The notes under the pieces: generated by a model
Database searches by the model: none
What the model saw: only the letters and a program-made list of their open reading frames with translations
Told to the model about the DNA's origin: nothing
DNA from: Garicola koreensis
GTDB taxonomy: Bacteria > Actinomycetota > Actinomycetes > Actinomycetales > Micrococcaceae
Direction: 5' to 3'
DNA: 64,000 nt
NCBI RefSeq assembly: GCF_014195445.1
Contig: NZ_JACIBT010000001.1
Coordinates: 682,001-746,000, forward strand
Part shown: positions 39,419-47,555 of the stretch, one piece after another
How the letters are laid out: each line of letters opens with the position of its first letter
Position numbering within the stretch: the first letter of the stretch is position 1
Translations under genes and position numbers: made by a program

Positions 39419-39655
39419 ATGGCACCTGATACCACAGGTTTGATACGGGACGGTCTCGCGCTCGATGCCGATGAGCGTGCAGTCGTGGCCAACGCTCTGC
39501 TCGAAAGCCTCCACGATGCTGCCGATACAGACGAGGTTGACGCAGCGTGGCGCGCTGAGGCCACTCGACGGCTGGCCGAGGTCCGTGCTGGGGCCGTCGA
39601 GTTGGTCGATGCTGACGAGCACTACGCCCGGTTGCGTGCCTCGCTGACCGGATGA
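39419..39655 (+). CDS. Addiction-module antitoxin (TIGR02574-like)
   Basis: Seventy-eight residues, acidic and helical. ALDADERAVVANALLESLHDA followed by EVDAAWRAEATRRLAEV and ELVDADEHYARLRASL matches the small antitoxins that pair with RelE/ParE toxins. The E/D-rich end would neutralise the basic toxin. The chosen ATG fits a leaderless promoter; an ATG ten codons upstream lies too close to the -10 box. Overlaps the toxin gene by four bases. Confidence 0.85.
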   Translation: MAPDTTGLIRDGLALDADERAVVANALLESLHDAADTDEVDAAWRAEATRRLAEVRAGAVELVDADEHYARLRASLTG

Positions 39656-39981
39656 GCCTGGTCCAGCGGGAGCATCCCGAGGCCGTCGCGGAGTTCGACG
39701 CTGCCGTGCGCTGGTACGAAACCCAGGAACCAGGAATCGGCCTGGCGCTGATCGACCGCGCCCAGCAAGCCCGGGACGACATCTCCTACTGGCCCAACGC
39801 CGCCCCGCTTTTCACCACCGCTGATGACGGAACCGTGATCCGTAGCAAGGCCATTCGTCGATACCCGTACCGAGTCATCTACACCGTGGAAGCGGATGCG
39901 CTCCTGATCCTCGCCTATGCACACGAGCGCCGCAAACCTGGCTATTGGCACCACCGACTGAGCGACCAAGGACACCCATGA
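39652..39981 (+). CDS. RelE/ParE-family toxin
   Basis: The 109 residues have the RelE/ParE fold markers: EHPEAVAEFDAAVRWYETQEPGIG near the start, then a basic strand YPYRVIYTVEADALLILAYAHERRKPGYW. Such toxins block translation or DNA gyrase. It is coupled to the antitoxin by ATGA and converges on the acetyltransferase gene with two bases between the stops. The intact motif set suggests an active module, possibly stabilising the neighbouring accessory genes. Confidence 0.87.
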   Translation: MSLVQREHPEAVAEFDAAVRWYETQEPGIGLALIDRAQQARDDISYWPNAAPLFTTADDGTVIRSKAIRRYPYRVIYTVEADALLILAYAHERRKPGYWHHRLSDQGHP

Positions 39982-39983
39982 GT

Positions 39984-40643
39984 TTATGAAGTCTGGTATG
40001 ACTGGTCGCGGAGTTCGACGATGTCTTGGGGTTGTCCTCCCATCAACTCCGCTGCGTGAGCGGTGATCGTGTCGATAGGCCAGTCCCACCATCGGATTCG
40101 GAGAAGAGCCTCAATCTCGTCACTGCTGAATCGGGAGCGGATCACCCGGGCAGGGTTGCCAACGACAACCTCGTAGGGGCCGACATCCTTGGAGACCACA
40201 GCGTGGGCTCCCACAACTGCCCCATCTCCGATGGTGACTCCAGGCATGATGACTGCTTCTCGGCCGATCCAGACATCATGACCAATAGTGGTATCGCCGC
40301 GCTGCTCTATCCCCTGGAACGTCGCGAGCGTGCGAGAAGTCCATTCGCCACCGAACATCGTGAACGGGAATGTTGAGACCCCAACCATCGGGTGTGACCC
40401 TCCCGGCATGATGAAAGTCGCCCCGGGGCCTATGGCAGTGAACTTCCCGATGATCAGTCGCTGAGGTCCGAAGAGGTAGTGGACGTTCGCCTGCTCGAAA
40501 GGTGGGCGGGTGCCTTCATCGTCGTAATAGCTGTAATCACCGACCTCGATGAGCGGACTGGTGATCTGATTCTTCAGAAAGATCACGTTCCGCAGTTCAG
40601 GGCGAGTGGAGGGGTGAAGCTTATTCGGGTCAGGAACGTTCAT
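39984..40643 (-). CDS. Xenobiotic O-acetyltransferase, Vat/CatB type
   Basis: Hexapeptide-repeat acetyltransferase of 219 residues that uses acetyl-CoA. The N-terminal NPK-like opening, [28 protein letters not shown] with the catalytic His84, [19 protein letters not shown] and the C-terminal WWDWP agree with the streptogramin A acetyltransferases (Vat) and type B chloramphenicol acetyltransferases. AGGAAGGA precedes the ATG, which overlaps the stop of the ABC-F gene (ATGA). Pairing with an ABC-F protein favours antibiotic resistance. Drug specificity is not determined. A broken second copy lies at 38912-39011. Confidence 0.88.
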   Translation of the reverse strand: MNVPDPNKLHPSTRPELRNVIFLKNQITSPLIEVGDYSYYDDEGTRPPFEQANVHYLFGPQRLIIGKFTAIGPGATFIMPGGSHPMVGVSTFPFTMFGGEWTSRTLATFQGIEQRGDTTIGHDVWIGREAVIMPGVTIGDGAVVGAHAVVSKDVGPYEVVVGNPARVIRSRFSSDEIEALLRIRWWDWPIDTITAHAAELMGGQPQDIVELRDQSYQTS

Positions 40644-42403
40644 AGTGGTCCTTCCTCTGGTGTCCGGTTCCGTGAGTGGTCGTCGTTGATCGCTTCGATA
40701 TTCAGGTGCTGTCCGGCCCATCGTCTGCGCAGCCACCGGTCGTGGGATACGAGCACCACGGCGCCGGGAAAGGTTTCAATGGCGGCCTCCAAGTCGGTCG
40801 CCACAAGCAGCGAGAGATGGTTAGTAGGTTCATCGAGGAGCAGCACCTCGGGCGGGTCGGCCAACAAGATAGCCACCATGAGTCGGCGTTGCTGTCCCAC
40901 ACTCAGTGCCCGCAGGGGCCTGTTCTCATCACGGATGGCGAGAAGACCGAAGTCGCGCAGCGGGTGCTCTTCAGCGCGGGCCCGACCGACGGCGTCGATG
41001 TAGCAGTCCTGGGCAGTACGACCCGGGCCTTTCTCGTACGGGTCAGGCAGATCGGTGTTCTGGGTAAGGAGTCCGAACCGCAGGTTCTCCTTCCTCTGGA
41101 TCTGCCCGGCGCTGGGTTCGAGAAGGCCGGCGAGAAGCTGGAGCAGAGTAGATTTGCCCGAGCCGTTGGGTCCTGTGATCAGCCACTTATCACCCTGACC
41201 CACAGTGAGGGTGACCGGTGCCAGACGACCGGTCCTCGAAGCGCTGTCTGCTTGAAGAACCGGGCCAGGCGGCTGCTGCGTCGGCGCCCGGTCCGGCCTC
41301 GCGGGAATCCCGGCGAACCGAAGCTCTCCTGGTGGCTTGCTGAGCTGGTCGCGCTGAAGGGTCTCCAGCCGGGCTTTTGCATCATTGACCCTGCGAGAGA
41401 CCGCCCTAGCATTGCGGTCGGCGAAGTATTTCGCGGCAGCACGGACCTCTGTGCGCGGCCGCCACTGCGCATGGCCCACAGTGTGGCTCTCACCGACTGC
41501 GGCTTGCAGTCGCCGCAACTGGGCCTGTTCCTCGCGATACTGACGCTGCCAGCGCTGGCGAGCGCCTGCCCGTTCGGCGAGATAGTCGGTGTAGGCGCCG
41601 GTGAACCGTGTGATTCCTAGCCCTGATCCGGTGTCATCGTGGTCATCGCTGGAGACGACAGTCTCAGGCGTCGGCGTTGGGTCAAGGTCGACCAGTGAGG
41701 TGACAGTTTCGTCCAGGAAGGCCCTGTCATGACTGGCTATCAGTACTGGTCCGTTCCACCCCAGCAGCGTCCGGTGCAGCTGGGCTGTCGCGGCGTCGTC
41801 GAGATGGTTTGTTGGTTCGTCGAGCAGAAGGACGTCGGGACCGTGAAGAAGCAGCCAGGCGAGTGAGACTCGTGCTCGTTGACCTCCTGACAGGTCACCA
41901 ACGGGTGTGCTGTGGCTCAGATTGGCGAGACCGAGCCCAGCGAGCATCGAGGCAATCTTGGAATCGGTCTCCCAAGCATCGAGGCGTTCAGCTTCGGCCA
42001 GTGCGGCGGCATATCCTGCTTGCGCCGACGTGCTCTCCGGGGTGGTACCCAGTTTCTCGGCAGACGAAGCTACTGCTTGGGCGGCGGCGCGGGCTGGGGC
42101 GACAGCGGTCTCGATGACATGGTGGAGTCTCCCTTCTGGGTCGAACGGGGGCTGTTGGTGCAGCAGGCCTACCGCAGATGCTCCGCGACGAGTCCTGGGG
42201 GCGGTCACCGTCCCAGCGTCGGGGGTGAGCAGGTCGGCGGCGATCCTCAGCAGGGTGGACTTTCCAGATCCGTTCTCGCCGATCAGGCCGACCCGTTCCC
42301 CGGCGGAGACGGTCAGAGAGACGTCGGTAAGAACCCGTCGGTCGGGATAGCTGAATGAGACACCATCGACACGAAGGTGCGACGGCAAAGCAGAGTGCGA
42401 CAT
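40640..42403 (-). CDS. ABC-F family ATPase (ribosome protection type)
   Basis: Cytosolic protein of 587 residues with two ABC domains and no membrane part. First domain: Walker [10 protein letters not shown], signature [14 protein letters not shown], Walker [14 protein letters not shown] linker of about 80 residues ([19 protein letters not shown] and onward) forms the coiled interdomain arm. Second domain: Walker [10 protein letters not shown], signature [14 protein letters not shown], Walker [11 protein letters not shown]. Relatives expel macrolides, lincosamides, streptogramins or pleuromutilins from the ribosome. GAGG lies before the ATG, next to a leader hairpin. Coupled to the acetyltransferase. 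Confidence 0.9.
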   Translation of the reverse strand: MSHSALPSHLRVDGVSFSYPDRRVLTDVSLTVSAGERVGLIGENGSGKSTLLRIAADLLTPDAGTVTAPRTRRGASAVGLLHQQPPFDPEGRLHHVIETAVAPARAAAQAVASSAEKLGTTPESTSAQAGYAAALAEAERLDAWETDSKIASMLAGLGLANLSHSTPVGDLSGGQRARVSLAWLLLHGPDVLLLDEPTNHLDDAATAQLHRTLLGWNGPVLIASHDRAFLDETVTSLVDLDPTPTPETVVSSDDHDDTGSGLGITRFTGAYTDYLAERAGARQRWQRQYREEQAQLRRLQAAVGESHTVGHAQWRPRTEVRAAAKYFADRNARAVSRRVNDAKARLETLQRDQLSKPPGELRFAGIPARPDRAPTQQPPGPVLQADSASRTGRLAPVTLTVGQGDKWLITGPNGSGKSTLLQLLAGLLEPSAGQIQRKENLRFGLLTQNTDLPDPYEKGPGRTAQDCYIDAVGRARAEEHPLRDFGLLAIRDENRPLRALSVGQQRRLMVAILLADPPEVLLLDEPTNHLSLLVATDLEAAIETFPGAVVLVSHDRWLRRRWAGQHLNIEAINDDHSRNRTPEEGPL

Positions 42404-42414
42404 ATATGACCTCG

Positions 42415-42459
42415 AGGACCAGGGCGGGGTCCTGCGGGGCGCTAGCCTCAGACGCAGGA
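42415..42459 (-). promoter_or_regulatory. Leader with two mutually exclusive hairpins before the ABC-F gene
   Basis: On the minus strand TCCTGCG (42459-42453) can pair with CGCAGGA (42436-42430), or AGGACC (42433-42428) can pair with GGTCCT (42420-42415). The two hairpins share the AGGA, so only one can form. The second ends one base before the GAGG ribosome site. Upstream there is a very short frame, MVLV. The layout is that of translational attenuation as used by antibiotic-induced genes. Pairing is seen in the sequence; function is inferred. Confidence 0.5.
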
Positions 42460-42523
42460 CACGGCAATCGACTCAAGAGATCACACCAATACCATACTCA
42501 AGATTCCCCTGGAACGGAACCAG

Positions 42524-42529
42524 ACTATA
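42524..42529 (-). promoter_or_regulatory. Likely -10 box of the abcF-acetyltransferase operon
   Basis: TATAGT on the minus strand, about 120 bases upstream of the ABC-F ATG, would start a leader of about 113 bases that contains the alternative hairpins. It lies just beyond the stop of the permease gene, giving the resistance genes their own promoter. Confidence 0.45.
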
Positions 42530-42586
42530 CGGGGACGTCGATGAGGCAGCTCAGTGATCGCTGCGATCGACGATTGGCCCTTGAAC

Positions 42587-43579
42587 TCACTGGGCGCTGC
42601 TCGGCGTCGACTCACCGCCAGTGGTGTGGTGTCGGCCACGGTATCGGATGATCTGGCTGAGGACAGCCAGGACCGGCAGCTCAATCAGCGGACCCACCAC
42701 CAGCGCCACTGCGATCAGCGGCCGGTCGGGAAAGGCCGCCACCGCAATGCCCAAGGCAATGGGCGAGTTTCGGGCCGTAGTTGCCATCGTCAGGGTCACC
42801 CGCTGGGGGCCGGGAAGCCGCAGCAGCCAGGCGACGGCAGTAGAGACCACAGGTAGGACCATGAAGAAGATCGCCAGGGGCGGCACCAGCAGCAGAATCT
42901 CTAGTCCGTTCTCAGCAACTACCGGGGCCTGCCAGGCGAACATGGCCAGCACCGCCAGGCACAACAACGGGATCACCAGCCGAGACGCCCACTGGTTGAG
43001 CTGCTGCTCACGCCACCGTGGTCCCTTGAGACGAACCGCTGCCCAGCGCAGTCCCAATGCCGCCACCAGTGGGGTCAGCAGCATCAGCAGGACCGCTTCG
43101 GCAAGAGTGCCGGCATCAACCATGGCCGCCTCACCGCTGAGCAGCAGCACATAGATCGGCAGCAGAACCAGTTGCAGCAGCAGATTGACCGGCATCAGCG
43201 CGGCGGCGATTCCGGTGTGACCACGAGCCATGGCGGTGAAGATCAGGTACCAGTCGGTACATGGTGTCACCAGCAGCAACAGCAGTCCGATGCGCAGGTC
43301 CGGCTGGTCACCGAGCAGCCCGGATCCCAGTGCCCAGGCCAGGGCAGGGGTAAAGGCATAGTTCAATATCAGGCTGACCATTACCAGGCCCCTAGCCCGG
43401 CGGACCTCACCGACATGGGAGGCGTCCATCTGCATGAACACGGCAGTGAGCATCACCAGCAGCGCTGGGATCACTACATACTGACCCACCTCGCCCAGCG
43501 GACTGATCAAGCCGATGCCTAGACCGGCCAACGCCGCTGCAGCCACGAAGATACTTTGAAGCCGTTCAACCCACGACAT
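42587..43579 (-). CDS. ACR3/bile-acid-symporter superfamily permease, arsenic-resistance-like
   Basis: Ten-helix carrier of 330 residues. The TPCTDWYLIFTAMARG motif (Thr-Pro-Cys-Thr-Asp in helix 4) and TMATTARNSPIALGIAVAAFP in helix 9 are those of the ACR3-like group, often annotated as arsenic resistance proteins, in the bile acid:sodium symporter superfamily. A GGGAGGA site precedes the ATG. No arsR or arsC lies next to it. Arsenite export is plausible but the substrate is unproven. Confidence 0.8.
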   Translation of the reverse strand: MSWVERLQSIFVAAAALAGLGIGLISPLGEVGQYVVIPALLVMLTAVFMQMDASHVGEVRRARGLVMVSLILNYAFTPALAWALGSGLLGDQPDLRIGLLLLLVTPCTDWYLIFTAMARGHTGIAAALMPVNLLLQLVLLPIYVLLLSGEAAMVDAGTLAEAVLLMLLTPLVAALGLRWAAVRLKGPRWREQQLNQWASRLVIPLLCLAVLAMFAWQAPVVAENGLEILLLVPPLAIFFMVLPVVSTAVAWLLRLPGPQRVTLTMATTARNSPIALGIAVAAFPDRPLIAVALVVGPLIELPVLAVLSQIIRYRGRHHTTGGESTPSSAQ

Positions 43580-43812
43580 TCAGAGTCCTCCCTGCGCACC
43601 AGAACCACCCGACGTTTCGCTCATCGGCTCAACGTTCGAGTCCTCCGGTACCGCGTCGGCGAATACCGCGTCCTCGCCCAGCTTACTGACAATCCTGTGA
43701 CACGGTCTTGAGTCTGACCGGAAGCCGAACCTTGGGTTTCTACGGGACCACTGTCAGCCTCGGTCAGCGGGGCCACAGTGACTCTCGATCGGGCCGCAGA
43801 CGGTCTGCTGCC
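43580..43812. other. Intergenic region between the permease and the flavin monooxygenase gene
   Basis: A 233-base gap between two genes of the same direction. It contains the ribosome site of the permease gene at its left end and no convincing gene, RNA or terminator. Any promoter for the permease must lie here, but I cannot identify one with confidence. Confidence 0.4.
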
Positions 43813-44913
43813 CTACCCCACTGGGCTGAGCGCTCGGCTGAGCCGACGCACCGCATCACGGCCGGCCCGGTTGGCGCCCACAGTCGACTGCGAGGGCCCG
43901 AACCCAATCAGGTGCACGCGCGGGTCGGCGACCACTTCGGTGCCGGACACCTGGATGCCGCCTTCGGAGTTCTGCAGCCCCAGCGGATCCAGGTGTTTCA
44001 GGGCCGGGCGGAAGCCTGTGGCCCACAGGATGGTGTCCACTGAGGTGAAGCTGCCATCAGCCTCGCGCACTCCGTAGGGCTCGATGCCGGTGAACATCGG
44101 CCGGTGGTTCAACGCACCGCGCTCGTGGGCTGCTTGGGCCTCGCGGTTCCAGATCAGGCCGGTGTAGGAGACCACGCTGGACGTGGGCTTGCCGGCCTCG
44201 GCGGCGGCGGTGACTTCTTCGATCACGCGCCGGCCATCGATTTCACCGCTGCTGCCAAATTTCCCGAAGACCGGTTCCCGCCGGGTGTACCAGAGTGTGG
44301 TCGCCACCCGGGAGATCTCCTCCAGATGCTGCAGCGCAGAGATTCCCCCGCCGACGACGGCTACCCGCTGGCCGGTGAAGTCGCGATGCGTCACATAGTC
44401 GCGGGTGTGCATCTGGGTCCCGGTGAAGGTCTGACTGCCCGGGTAGTCCGGCAGTAGCGGGTTGTTCCAGGTGCCGGTGGCGTTGATGATCGCCCGGGTG
44501 CGCCACTGGCCGTCGTCGGTGGTGACCAGCAGGTCGCCGTCGGGATCCTCATCGGCTGGACGCACCTCGGTCACCTGCACCGGCCGCAGGATGGGCAGCT
44601 GCATAGTCGCTTCGAACTGCGCAAAGTATTGCGGCACCGCCGTCCGCGCAGGGGTCTGGGGGTCCTGGTCGGGTTTGGTCATCCCCGGCAGGTCGAAGAT
44701 CCCGTTGACGGTGGCCATTGTCAGCGACTCCCAGCGGTGCTGCCAGGCGCCACCAGGGGCAGGGTTGACGTCGAAGACCGCGAAGGTCTCTGCGCCGACG
44801 TCGTACTGGCCCGTGGCGTGGCGATAGCCGGTGCGTTGCAGGTGATAGCCGGCCGAGAGCCCGGCCTGGCCTGCACCGATCACAAGGACCGAGGCGAACC
44901 GAGGCTGGGTCAT
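43813..44913 (-). CDS. FAD/NAD(P)-dependent flavin monooxygenase-like protein
   Basis: The 366 residues have an N-terminal FAD loop VLVIGAGQAGLSAGYHL, the ATGTWNNP stretch, a second dinucleotide site VAVVGGGISALQHLEEI and ILWATGFRP near the end, the pattern of flavin-containing monooxygenases. Next to an arsenic-type permease it could be an ArsO-like protein, but the match is not specific. It overlaps the DsbA-like gene upstream by four bases (ATGA). Substrate unknown. Confidence 0.82.
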   Translation of the reverse strand: MTQPRFASVLVIGAGQAGLSAGYHLQRTGYRHATGQYDVGAETFAVFDVNPAPGGAWQHRWESLTMATVNGIFDLPGMTKPDQDPQTPARTAVPQYFAQFEATMQLPILRPVQVTEVRPADEDPDGDLLVTTDDGQWRTRAIINATGTWNNPLLPDYPGSQTFTGTQMHTRDYVTHRDFTGQRVAVVGGGISALQHLEEISRVATTLWYTRREPVFGKFGSSGEIDGRRVIEEVTAAAEAGKPTSSVVSYTGLIWNREAQAAHERGALNHRPMFTGIEPYGVREADGSFTSVDTILWATGFRPALKHLDPLGLQNSEGGIQVSGTEVVADPRVHLIGFGPSQSTVGANRAGRDAVRRLSRALSPVG

Positions 44914-45566
44914 AGACGCTCTGCCGGCTCTTCAGCAGCCTGCCGCAGGGCGTCCTTGAACGCCTCCACCGGTTGGGCCCCGGAGAGCGCCAGGCGCTGG
45001 TTGAACACGAAGAACGGTACACCGCTGGCCCCGATCTGCTTGGCCTGGGCGATGTCGGCATCAACTGCGGCGGCGTAGTCATCACCGACGACGACGCCGT
45101 ATGCGGCTTCGCGGTTGAGCCCAGCCTCGGCGGCGAGGTCGGCCAACGTATCAGCGTCGCCGAGGTTGAGTCCTTCGGTGAAGTGGGCGGCGAAGAGCCT
45201 GCGGACCAGGGTGCGCTGCGTGCCGTGCTCGGCGGCGTAGTGGGTCAGTCGGTGGGCAGTGCGGGTGTTGGCGGCGATGGACTGCTCCAACCGGTAGTCC
45301 AGTCCGAGGCTGGCGGCGCGCCCGGTGACCTGGGCGTTGGCGGCTTCGGCCTGCTCCCGTGCCATGCCCTTGTGCTGGACCAGCATCTCAGTGGAGTTCA
45401 TGGCGGTGTCGGTCGGCAGCTCGGGCATCAGCTGGTAGCTGTGGTAGCGGATGGTGACCTGGTCGGCGTCGTCGTAGTCCTGCAGGGCCTGCTGCAGCAG
45501 AGCTTCACCCATGTAGCAGAACGGGCAGACGAAGTCACTCCAAATATCAATGCGAATCGGACTCAT
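44910..45566 (-). CDS. DsbA-family oxidoreductase (FrnE-like)
   Basis: Cytosolic thioredoxin-fold protein of 218 residues without a signal peptide. IDIWSDFVCPFCYMGEALLQQAL places the active pair Cys14-Pro-Phe-Cys17, and IGASGVPFFVFNQRLALSGAQP is the cis-proline loop of the FrnE group (DsbA-like dithiol isomerases). The frame is open up to 45749, but the upstream part is not protein-like. No clear ribosome site is seen. It is coupled to the monooxygenase gene. Confidence 0.86.
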   Translation of the reverse strand: MSPIRIDIWSDFVCPFCYMGEALLQQALQDYDDADQVTIRYHSYQLMPELPTDTAMNSTEMLVQHKGMAREQAEAANAQVTGRAASLGLDYRLEQSIAANTRTAHRLTHYAAEHGTQRTLVRRLFAAHFTEGLNLGDADTLADLAAEAGLNREAAYGVVVGDDYAAAVDADIAQAKQIGASGVPFFVFNQRLALSGAQPVEAFKDALRQAAEEPAERL

Positions 45567-45690
45567 ATCTGCTTCAACCGCCGACCGGGTCGGCGCATTC
45601 CACAGGCGCTGACGAATGTGCTTTACCTCTGGCCAGGGTGTATGCTGTATTGGTGCTTTGAGCGGGACAGTGCCCGCACAGCACGCATAT

Positions 45691-45767
45691 GGTGGGCGTA
45701 GCTCAGCTGGTAGAGCATCGCGTTGTGGTCGCGAGGGTCGCGGGTTCAAGCCCCGTCGCTCACCCCA
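45691..45767 (+). tRNA. tRNA-His (anticodon GTG)
   Basis: A full cloverleaf is visible: acceptor GTGGGCG paired with CGCTCAC, D-arm with TAGCTCAGCTGGTAGAG, anticodon stem with GTG in the loop (GTTGTGGTC), T-arm with GGTTCAAGCC, and encoded CCA. The extra 5' base G at 45691 pairs with the discriminator C, as required of tRNA-His. A TTTACC-N18-TGTATT element (45622-45651) may be its promoter. It lies at the right edge of the accessory stretch. Confidence 0.95.
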
Positions 45768-45770
45768 TGT

Positions 45771-45802
45771 GAAGGGCCCCGGTCAGCTGACCGGGGCCCT
45801 TC
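45771..45802. terminator. Palindromic terminator after tRNA-His
   Basis: A perfect 32-base palindrome whose arm begins GAAGGGCCCCGGTCA, followed on the plus strand by AGCTTT. It begins three bases after the tRNA CCA and lies before the stop of the convergent DUF1801 gene. Because it is symmetrical it can end transcription from both sides. Confidence 0.85.
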
Positions 45803-45821
45803 AGCTTTGTGCGAGGATGAC

Positions 45822-46184
45822 TCAGCGGAACGCTGTGCCCACCAGGTTTGCCACCTTCGCGGCAGTGGCGTCATCGATCTCATCGAGGAACCAGGCACTG
45901 GGGTACAACGTGCTGTCGGGTTCGCGTTCGATCCGCGCCTTCTCGGAAAGGCCCAGCGACATCACCCCGTCGTCGAGGCGGAAGAACACCAGCACTGGCG
46001 CACTGCGTCCGGTGGCATAGCCAGGCATGCCGCACCAGAGTCGTGGCTTGAGCTTCGGCCCGGCACTGAGGATCGTCTCGTGCAGCCGCGCACCGATCCT
46101 CGCGTACGGTTCCGGCATTGCGGCGATCTTGTCCTCGACCGCCTGCAGATCTTTGGCGGTCTTGTCAGCCTTCATGATGGACAT
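45822..46184 (-). CDS. DUF1801 domain protein (first)
   Basis: Small soluble protein of 120 residues: DKIAAMPEPYARIGARLHETIL, LKPRLWCGMPGYATG and VLVFFRLDDGVMSLGLSEKA. The Trp-Cys-Gly-Met-Pro-Gly-Tyr segment and the following beta strands match the DUF1801 (YdhG/frataxin-like) family, a group with no firm function. Transcribed toward the tRNA terminator. A second member lies at 48309-48680. Confidence 0.78.
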   Translation of the reverse strand: MSIMKADKTAKDLQAVEDKIAAMPEPYARIGARLHETILSAGPKLKPRLWCGMPGYATGRSAPVLVFFRLDDGVMSLGLSEKARIEREPDSTLYPSAWFLDEIDDATAAKVANLVGTAFR

Positions 46185-46293
46185 GGTCAGACGAGCACTT
46201 CATCATCGACTGCGCGAGGGCACAGGTAGTGCCAGCACCAATTTAACAGGTCAATCGCGGCGACGTGTGCCCCGGCCCCGCGGTGCGGCCACG

Positions 46294-46938
46294 TTATGCG
46301 GGATGTTCGATCGTGTCGGTGCCATCCTCCACTGCTGCGCTGGCTGTGCCGAACTCACCAGGGGTCAGTTCCAGGGCGACCACACCACTGTCTGTGACGG
46401 TGCTGGCCGAGGTGGTCATCGTCAGTGCGGGTCCCTCCGCACCGAATATGCCCGCGCCTGCACCGACGACGACTGGTGCCAGCAGGAACCGATAGAGATC
46501 GACCATCCCTGCCTGGTGCAGGGCACGCGCGAGCCGAATGCTGCCATGAACCTGCAGCTCATCCCCGGGCAGTGCCTTCAGGTCCCGAATGCGTGCAAGA
46601 ATATCCCCGTCGAGCACAGTAGTGGTGCTCGACCAGACGTCACCGGTTGGCGAGGACGTGACCACATGCTTGGGGCCGCTGTTGATCTGATCGGCGACAC
46701 GGTCATCAGGGTCGGTCACCTGGGGCCAGTGGCTGGCAAACGTGTCATAGGTTCGGCGACCCAGAAGCAGTGCCGAGGTGTGGGAGAACCAGCCGTCGAC
46801 TGCACGGCCGCAGCCCTCATCAAACAGCGGCATCAGCCACCCTCCGAAGCTAAATTCGCCGCGGGTGTCCTCCTCCGGACTGCCCGGCGCCTGGGAGACA
46901 CCGTCGAGGGTCATAAACAGGTTGACGCTGAGTTTCAT
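46294..46938 (-). CDS. Dihydrofolate reductase/RibD-like reductase (distal of pair)
   Basis: NADPH-dependent reductase fold (RibD C-terminal domain), 214 residues. KLSVNLFMTLDGVSQAPGSPEED is the family opening; LLLGRRTYDTFASHWP and the C-terminal LYRFLLAPVVVGAGAGIFG follow. Folate use is unlikely because relatives act on varied substrates. It overlaps the upstream paralogue by ATGA and is the last gene of a three-gene operon controlled by an HxlR-type regulator. Confidence 0.87.
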   Translation of the reverse strand: MKLSVNLFMTLDGVSQAPGSPEEDTRGEFSFGGWLMPLFDEGCGRAVDGWFSHTSALLLGRRTYDTFASHWPQVTDPDDRVADQINSGPKHVVTSSPTGDVWSSTTTVLDGDILARIRDLKALPGDELQVHGSIRLARALHQAGMVDLYRFLLAPVVVGAGAGIFGAEGPALTMTTSASTVTDSGVVALELTPGEFGTASAAVEDGTDTIEHPA

Positions 46939-47555
46939 GGCTGCTGCCTTTCATCCGGCCCCACCAGGTAGGTGAGGTGCGTAGCGTGGGGGGTGACGAC
47001 GACGTCGGCTTGGGTCAGCAGTCGTTCTCCCACCAGATCGAACAGGCGCGTACCCGACCCCATCAGAACCGGCGAAAGGTGGATGCGAAGCTGGTCGACC
47101 AGTCCCCCGGCGAGCGCCTGGCCAATCACCTCGGCCCCGCCCATGATGACGGCCTCGCGCACCCCGGCAGCTTGGCGCGCCGCGGATACTGCTGCTTCCA
47201 TTCCGTCGGTGATGAACGCGAACCCGTCAGCCAACCGGCTCTGCTGCGGCGGGTGGTGGGTCACCACAAAGACCGCAGGGCGGGACGGGGTCTGCTGGTC
47301 GTAGCCGTAGCTGACCTGATCGTCCCAACCGTTGGGTCCATCAATGAAGTCAAAGGTTCTGCGCCCCATGATGATGGCGCCGGTGGCCTCTGCTGATGTT
47401 TTGAGGAACTGCTGGTCCTGCGGCGAGGAGTGCGACTGGAAGACCCACTGCTGAATCGCCTCACCCCCGCGGCCCAGGCCGCTTTCGGAATCGGGCTCTG
47501 GGCCGGTGACATAACCGTCCAAGGACATGGAGATATCTGCGACAACGGTGCTCAT
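46935..47555 (-). CDS. Dihydrofolate reductase/RibD-like reductase (proximal of pair)
   Basis: Paralogue of the next gene, 206 residues. TVVADISMSLDGYVTGPEPD, IIMGRRTFDFIDGPNGW, VFVVTHHPPQQ and LRIHLSPVLMGSGTRLFDLVG are hallmarks of the RibD_C/DHFR-like group. AAAGGA precedes the ATG, which overlaps the regulator's stop (ATGA). The two paralogues differ enough to suggest distinct substrates or a heteromer. Confidence 0.88.
   Translation of the reverse strand: MSTVVADISMSLDGYVTGPEPDSESGLGRGGEAIQQWVFQSHSSPQDQQFLKTSAEATGAIIMGRRTFDFIDGPNGWDDQVSYGYDQQTPSRPAVFVVTHHPPQQSRLADGFAFITDGMEAAVSAARQAAGVREAVIMGGAEVIGQALAGGLVDQLRIHLSPVLMGSGTRLFDLVGERLLTQADVVVTPHATHLTYLVGPDERQQP

Noticed and set aside
39355-39622. 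Upstream part of the transposase-containing frame
   Set aside because: Only the segment after about 39354 resembles IS256 transposases; the rest is antisense to the antitoxin gene and has no transposase motif.
45566-45749. Extended start of the FrnE-like protein
   Set aside because: The extension would run through the tRNA-His gene on the other strand and lacks any ribosome site.
38885-45767. Island integrated at tRNA-His with flanking attachment repeats
   Set aside because: The 3' part of the tRNA-His gene (GGTTCAAGCCCCGT) was looked for near the left edge and not found, and no integrase gene is present, so site-specific integration is not supported.
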